A stretch of DNA of 26,737 nt, from contig CAZHRJ010000026.1 in assembly GCA_964534765.1 (NCBI GenBank), forward strand, positions 1-26,737, read 5' to 3'. The DNA comes from CAZHRJ01 sp964534765 (GTDB lineage Bacteria > Lindowbacteria > 2-12-FULL-62-27). Under the pieces are notes generated by a model. It was given only the letters and a program-made list of their open reading frames with translations, had not been told where the DNA came from and made no database searches. Below are positions 25,001 to 26,737 of the stretch, in pieces (positions within the stretch are counted from its first letter, which is position 1; each line of letters starts with the position of its first letter). A program made the translations under genes and the position numbers.

Positions 25001-26737
25001 TCGGCAGGAAGAACGACAGCGTAACGGCGGAATCGCCGCCCGATGAGACAACCGCGGCCGATGCGCCGGCCTGAACGTCGGTATCGACATCGATCCGGCC
25101 GTTGCCGTTCTTGTCCTCCCAGACTTCGACCTTGGTTATTCCGCCGGCGGTTGTCAGCCGACCATCGACGCCGGTCCGGTCGTCCGTGAGAAGGACGACG
25201 ACTTTCGACAGTTCCGTATCCTGGACGGCGTTTTTGGCCGGCGTGGACGACTTGAGCGTGGGCGGAGTCTGATCGAATGCGAAGGTCAGATCATCATCGT
25301 TGCCGAGGTCGTTCTGGGATTCGACATTACCGACTTTATCGACGCCGAGCGCCTGGACCCGGTACGATCCCTGGCCGCCGGCTGTCAGGACGCTCCTTGG
25401 AATCGCGATCCGGAAGGTGTCATACCCGAGCGCCGGGAAGGACAGGAGCGTATCGCCCGCGGATTTGTCGAGCGTGACCAGCGCGCTCCACGTTCCGTCC
25501 GGAGCGCGCAGACGCACCTTGACGCTCGACGCCTCACCCGCCGGCAGGACGCGTCCAAAGACCATGACCGAGGGATCATTCACCGGCGCTTTCTGGCCGC
25601 TGCCGGCTTCGACGACCTCCGTCACATCGGCATCGGGGGCGAGGGTATCGAGTTTAAAGTAGACGATCTGATCTTCGGCCCGGAGTTCCGCGTTGGTGGC
25701 CGAATCGGCGATGGTCTGCGGCCGGGCAACGGAGATCGTGTCGAACCGCGCGAAGAGCTGAGTCGGGAAATTGAACACGGCGCCGCTGGACGATCCGGTA
25801 TCGATGAGGACGGTGTCGTGCACGACGACGCCGGACGCGTCGATCCCGGTGACGGTCACGAAGAATCCGCTGTCGACGTCGTCGCGAAGAATCAACGCCG
25901 CTTTGGCGGCTCGCGGCAGAAGCGTGTCGGACGTGATGGCCAATCCCGTGTACGGAACGGTTGTTTTCAAGTTCAGTCCGCTCTGACCCGCCAGGAGACT
26001 CTTGTTGCCGACGTCGTCCGTGGCTCGCGCATAAATGACATTGTTGCCCTCCGACAGGCCAACGGCGGTGAAGGTAAAGATGCCGGTGACCGAATCGGCG
26101 GTGGCGGGCGACGCCAGGTAGGATCCATTGATGTTGAGATCAACGGTTGACAGGCCTTCCGAAACGCCGGTCACTGTTACGGTCTTAGTGATGATTCCCG
26201 TGTCATCCGAAACCGTCATCCGGGGCGCGGCCGGCCTTGTCTGGTCGACGACGACCGTGAGGACCGAACTAACCGAGAGATTGACGGTCGGATCAAGAGC
26301 GGAGATGGATACCTTGTACGTGCCGTCCGCGAGGACCGCGCCGGCGGCATTTTTCCCGTCCCAGGTGACCTTGTGAGTCCCGGATGCCCTCGGGTTGGCC
26401 GAGTCGGTATCGCCGATGAGAGTGCGGAGGGTTGCGCCGGCGGCGTCGAGGATCTTGACGGTCACCAGCGAGGGTTTGGTGGTGCTGAACACGATGACGG
26501 TCTCGTCCTTGGAGAAATCGCCATTGGGGCTGATCTTGGCCTCACTCGCTGAAACGCTCATCAACGCCAGTTCCACGGAGGTGGCAATCACCGACGCGGT
26601 CTTGATCGCCTGGTTGCCGGCGGCGTCCTGGACGGTCACTCTCAAATCGTACACGCCGTCCGGCACGCCGGTTGGGCCGAAGGTCGCGGTGTAATCCCCG
26701 GCGCCCTTGAATACCGGCTGAAACTGCAGATTCGACA
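1..26737 (-). CDS. Giant multidomain FlgD/Ig-like repeat protein (internal fragment, both ends outside window)
   Basis: One frame is open across the whole window: complete codons run from 26735 down to 3, 8,911 residues, with no in-frame stop. It reads throughout as linked beta-sandwich domains of about 100-130 residues, most ending '...F/Y-D' and followed by 'xTxP'. Recurrent signatures are 'PNPFSPNGDGVNDT', 'WDGKN' and 'GTYxxxISALD' (FlgD-like Ig fold), plus 'AVDxAGN' before the last strand of most Ig-like domains. Seven complete units hold 71 domain slots. I noticed only four cysteines (near 9757, 16340, 19594 and 23890), which fits an exported, disulfide-free fibre. No enzyme motif, transmembrane helix, signal peptide or sorting signal is visible; these would lie beyond the edges. 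A surface adhesin, stalk or predation/symbiosis fibre is inferred from known giant repeat proteins, not shown. The open frame and repeat nature are certain; the function is not. Confidence 0.95.
441..719 (-). other. Class b domain, copy 8 (unit 8, diverged and shorter)
   Basis: This copy has 93 residues against 103-107 elsewhere. It begins 'ITHADSVTTALPKSLPRP' and keeps 'LPRP', the aligned 'KFSQIDTVMI' and the end motif 'NDQFLYVSAD'. The central 'DVDS/T' and 'IDTG' elements are gone. It is assigned by position between domains a and c as well as by these remnants. Confidence 0.6.
2862..2897 (-). other. EF-hand-like loop in domain f, unit 7
   Basis: The 12 residues 'DENGDGVFSPSE' follow 'FRWVW'. 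Asp1, Asn3, Asp5, Gly6, Phe8 and Glu12 match a canonical EF-hand loop, including the final Glu. This is the best single calcium-loop match in the window. Confidence 0.6.
3549..3587 (-). other. Acidic run in domain d, unit 7 (degenerate calcium-type loop)
   Basis: 'DQDRDAVEDESGD' follows 'RIRLLE' at the place where units 1 and 6 have 'DKNGNGRID'. Asp residues fall at positions 1, 3, 5 and 9, but the central Gly is replaced by Ala. Acidic spacing is kept even though the residues have diverged. Confidence 0.5.
4161..4478 (-). other. Class b domain, copy 7 (unit 7)
   Basis: This copy has the type B form: 'KTLPRSSEAVLVLRDD', 'DVDTQTLVVVFG', 'VIDTLTIDTGAKTG', 'FKTFDSVVLAK' and the end motif 'RANDQIVFYGID'. 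It supports a B-like head on a unit whose tail is type A. Confidence 0.72.
6693..6716 (-). other. Acidic DxDGNG loop in domain f, unit 6
   Basis: 'DEDGNGEF' follows 'IRWYY'. It differs from the unit 1 copy at one position, Thr to Glu. Confidence 0.55.
7410..7436 (-). other. EF-hand/dockerin-like acidic loop in domain d, unit 6
   Basis: 'DKNGNGRID' follows 'VAVWE'. The nine loop residues are identical to the loop in unit 1, although residues on both sides differ. This suggests selection on the loop itself or recent copying. Confidence 0.6.
7968..8282 (-). other. Class b domain, copy 6 (unit 6)
   Basis: This is the type A form, 105 residues. Key elements are 'VPYTGFAISSDTLLPRAAK', 'LILRDDIDSGFFVSVTG', 'VIHDTVHIDTKSTSG', 'FNFPTQLFARFDT' and the end motif 'RAEDQIVYFKLD'. 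It is nearly identical to the copy in unit 1. Confidence 0.75.
8898..9554 (-). other. Long J domain (unit 5), 219 aa, C form
   Basis: It starts 'LLPNPFSPNSDNVNDVATL'. The middle has 'LQVKGTDELGRAIQSEEV' and 'YDVNTKFKTITGLDG', then 'RPGGNMKVEAIRPDG' near 9060-9103, 'GTGNYTATFGPSG' and 'DGLYDLKITVQDAAGN'. It is the counterpart of the J domain in unit 3. Confidence 0.75.
11241..11549 (-). other. Class b domain, copy 5 (unit 5)
   Basis: This is the type C form, 103 residues. Key elements are 'GETTLARPSIAVIVMNND', 'DVDTRATIVVVAG', 'VAYDTIQIDSSAVTG', 'FTTFETVAVAR' and the end motif 'RAADQIVHFTLD'. It is most like the copy in unit 3. Confidence 0.75.
12156..12833 (-). other. Long J domain (unit 4), 226 aa, B form
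   Basis: It starts 'VSPNPFSPNGDAQNDFSH'. Later segments are 'GDVLVTEPDVAVFALPP', 'VNADDLGSGEFKDDPAFFD', 'IRFFSGNATLSILNPDG' and 'NNYTYKITAVDRGGN'. It matches the J domain of unit 2 in its ends and in the 'FFSGNAT' segment, while the middle differs. Confidence 0.75.
14544..14858 (-). other. Class b domain, copy 4 (unit 4)
   Basis: This copy has the type A form although the rest of its unit turns to type B. It reads 'VPPAGLAIAIDTLLPRASR', 'LILRDDVDSGFYVSVSG', 'HDTVLVDTGSTIG', 'FNFPSTLFSRIDT' and ends 'RSEDQIVYFKLD'. It places the mosaic switch of unit 4 downstream of this domain. Confidence 0.75.
15474..16133 (-). other. Long J domain (unit 3), 220 aa, C form
   Basis: It starts 'LAPSPFSPNGDNINDVATL'. 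A middle segment has 'LQVFGQDENGVTIQSEVV' and 'YTMSTKFSKVNSINFQFSF', followed by 'GGNMKVEAYKPDG' near 15650-15685 and the ending 'GTYDLRVTVQDGAGN'. Probably two domains: a diverged FlgD-like part and a second beta domain. Confidence 0.75.
15577..15631. repeat. 55-bp exact direct repeat, copy 2
   Basis: Identical to 26683-26737. The corresponding segment of unit 5, around 9001-9055, is clearly related but carries many substitutions. The exact identity is therefore specific to the copies 11,106 bp apart. Confidence 0.9.
17820..18131 (-). other. Class b domain, copy 3 (unit 3)
   Basis: This is the type C form of the class b domain, 104 residues. Key elements are 'GDTTLPRASVAAIVLNVD', 'DVDTRATLVVVGG', 'ILYDTILIDSNAVSG', 'FTRFDTLAVAR' and the end motif 'RADDQIVRFTLD'. 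'IDS' replaces the 'IDT' of types A and B. Confidence 0.75.
18735..19394 (-). other. Long J domain (unit 2), 220 aa, B form
   Basis: The domain starts like an ordinary FlgD-like domain ('VAPNPFSPNQDGLNDFSQ') but runs to about twice the usual length. A Gly/Ser-rich middle includes 'GFTGSGNPFGTF' and 'GSFGSSAKTSNSVSMGGG'. It continues with 'FKDDAGDPDFFDAVSGV' and 'LMFFSGNATISILNPDG', then closes with 'VPDNVYTYKVTAIDRGGN'. It probably holds two folded domains. The middle differs from the J domains of units 3 and 5. Confidence 0.75.
21891..22211 (-). other. Class b domain, copy 2 (unit 2)
   Basis: This is the type B form of the class b domain, 107 residues. Key elements are 'GDTVLPRTGKVSVIVRGKD', 'DVDTQTVVVV', 'FTIDTGAKIG', 'FARLDTVGV' and the end motif 'RAEDQFVFLRLD', where Ile of the usual 'DQIV' is Phe. 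The 'TIDTGAKxG' segment is shared with the copy in unit 7 and not with those of units 1 and 6. Confidence 0.75.
24369..24392 (-). other. Acidic DxDGNG loop in domain f, unit 1
   Basis: 'DEDGNGTF' follows 'VRWYY'. The DxDGNG spacing is that of calcium loops in EF-hand and thrombospondin type 3 repeats. The same site is acidic in units 6 and 7. Confidence 0.55.
25080..25115 (-). other. EF-hand/dockerin-like acidic loop in domain d, unit 1
   Basis: The 12 residues 'DKNGNGRIDVDT' follow 'VEVWE'. Asp, Asn, Asn and Asp fall at loop positions 1, 3, 5 and 9, with Gly at 6 and Ile at 8, as in calcium-binding EF-hand and dockerin loops. There are no flanking EF helices, so this is a lone loop in a beta domain. 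Calcium binding is inferred. Confidence 0.6.
25647..25964 (-). other. Class b domain, copy 1 (unit 1): candidate undescribed beta domain
   Basis: This 106-residue domain begins 'TTVPYTGLAITSDTLLPRA'. It continues with 'LILRDDVDSGFFVTV', 'VVHDTVLIDTGSSSG', 'FNFPTQLFARFDT' and ends 'RAEDQIVYFKLD'. It sits between opener domain a and domain c. Unlike its neighbours it has no 'AxDxxGN' motif and no 'SPNGD'. I do not recognise it as a named family. The alternation of hydrophobic and polar residues suggests an all-beta fold. Confidence 0.75.
26580..26737 (-). other. Long J domain, partial (unit 0)
   Basis: This is the C-terminal 52 residues of a J domain, from 'SNLQFQPVFKGAGDYTATF' to 'TASVIAT'. 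The same string (with small changes) ends the J domain of unit 3 near 15620. The first part of the domain lies beyond the right edge. Confidence 0.8.
26683..26737. repeat. 55-bp exact direct repeat, copy 1 (runs off right edge)
   Basis: These 55 bases are identical to 15577-15631, at a distance of 11,106 bp (a multiple of three). They lie in the J domain tail. The match continues to the last base of the window, so its true length is unknown. Confidence 0.9.

Larger units (their letters stand above)
22482..26243 (-). repeat. Repeat unit 1, type A (11 domains, 1,254 aa)
   Basis: Domains in protein order: a 25965-26243 ('QTRPAAPRM', 'EGNNVIYARATDDVGN'); b 25647-25964 ('LILRDDVDSGF', 'RAEDQIVYFKLD'); c 25272-25646 ('PDADVTEVVEAG', 'LGYDTFRIAIP', 'GNDDD'); d 24900-25271, with acidic loop 'DKNGNGRID'; e 24534-24899 ('DTSVSGYVGGVDT', 'RRFTFD'); f 24198-24533, with 'WYYDEDGNGTF'; g 23820-24197; h 23496-23819; i 23157-23495; j 22836-23156 ('PNPFSPDASPGQDDW'); k 22482-22835 ('VSPENADGVKD', 'YYWKLTAVD', 'KTAAGEIVVD'). 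Each boundary is an in-frame Asp codon followed by the next linker. Unit 6 has the same eleven classes in the same order and is closely similar along its length. The 'SPNGD' Gly is degenerate in j and k, as in units 6 and 7. Confidence 0.9.
26244..26737 (-). repeat. Repeat unit 0 (partial): end of a type C unit
   Basis: The window opens inside a long J domain. Its tail (26580-26735) contains 'GAGDYTATFGPTG' and 'DGVYDLRVTVQDAAGN'. A complete FlgD-like k domain follows (26244-26579), with 'ISPNGDFSKDETVIVF', 'LRTLIGD', 'VTWDGKN' and 'GTYKVSISALDP'. The same J tail plus k pair closes units 3 and 5. The k domain is exactly 336 bp in all three places, so this fragment is the C-terminal end of another type C unit lying to the right of the window. 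Confidence 0.9.

Noticed and set aside
25080..25115. Dockerin domain of a cellulosome
   Set aside because: Only one acidic loop per domain, no paired 22-residue duplicated segments and no flanking helices. It is better read as a single calcium-type loop in a beta domain.
1..26737. Several separate adjacent genes instead of one
   Set aside because: No in-frame stop, no ribosome-binding site plus start at unit borders, and no intergenic gap. Every unit border lies within a conserved domain linker in the same frame.
1..26737. Flagellar hook-capping protein FlgD
   Set aside because: The FlgD-like Ig fold is shared with many surface and C-terminal repeat domains. There is no FlgD N-terminal region, and the domain is repeated dozens of times in one chain.
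1..26737. CRISPR array or mobile element explaining the repeats
   Set aside because: Repeats are kilobase-scale, diverged and strictly in coding phase. I see no short identical repeat with regular spacers, no terminal inverted repeats and no transposase.

Overview
The whole 26.7 kb window lies inside one protein-coding gene on the minus strand. Read from base 26735 down to base 3, one frame stays open for 8,911 codons, with no stop and no visible gene start or end. About 70 domain boundaries that I placed by eye all fall in this one frame, so there is no net frameshift. The visible part would be a protein of about 0.9 MDa (estimated from length). I see no second gene, RNA gene, promoter, terminator, insertion sequence or CRISPR array. 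Long open frames on the + strand and in other minus-strand frames are shadows of this G+C-rich, repetitive coding sequence.

The protein is a chain of roughly 100-130-residue beta-sandwich-type domains. Nearly all end in a strand finishing with Asp and restart with a short x-(T/S)-x-P linker. Many carry the 'PNPFSPNGDGxND ... WDGxNxxG ... GTYxxxxxAxDxxGN' pattern of FlgD/Ig-like repeats; others resemble bacterial Ig-like or cadherin-like repeats. Order is hierarchical: (1) single domains; (2) units of 9-11 domains (1,089-1,357 residues), seven complete and two partial; (3) a three-unit supercycle A-B-C of 11,106 bp, whose next turn looks shortened to 6,576 bp by loss of the middle of A+B. In protein order (right to left): partial unit 0 (26244-26737), unit 1 type A (22482-26243), unit 2 type B (18411-22481), unit 3 type C (15138-18410), unit 4 A/B mosaic (11829-15137), unit 5 type C (8562-11828), unit 6 type A (4764-8561), unit 7 B/A mosaic (1002-4763), partial unit 8 (1-1001).

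Domain classes, lettered here in protein order: a = opener with a 'TRPxAP'-like start and 'EGxNxIYAxAxDxVGN' near its end; b = domain with 'DVDS/T' and a terminal 'DQIVxF' motif; c = 'PDADV ... YDTxxxxIP ... GNDDD'; d, e, f, g, h = five Ig-like classes, d and f sometimes carrying acidic EF-hand-like loops; i, j, k = FlgD-like classes, with a long form J of j (about 220 residues).

Organism: bacterial, about 60% G+C by eye. FlgD-like 'SPNGDGVND' chains are common in FCB-group phyla and related candidate lineages, and giant open frames of this size are known from Omnitrophota and Chlorobium. The window alone cannot choose between them. Likely role (inference): an exported surface fibre or adhesin that reaches other cells or surfaces. 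No catalytic domain, signal peptide or anchor is visible, and the ends of the gene lie outside the window.
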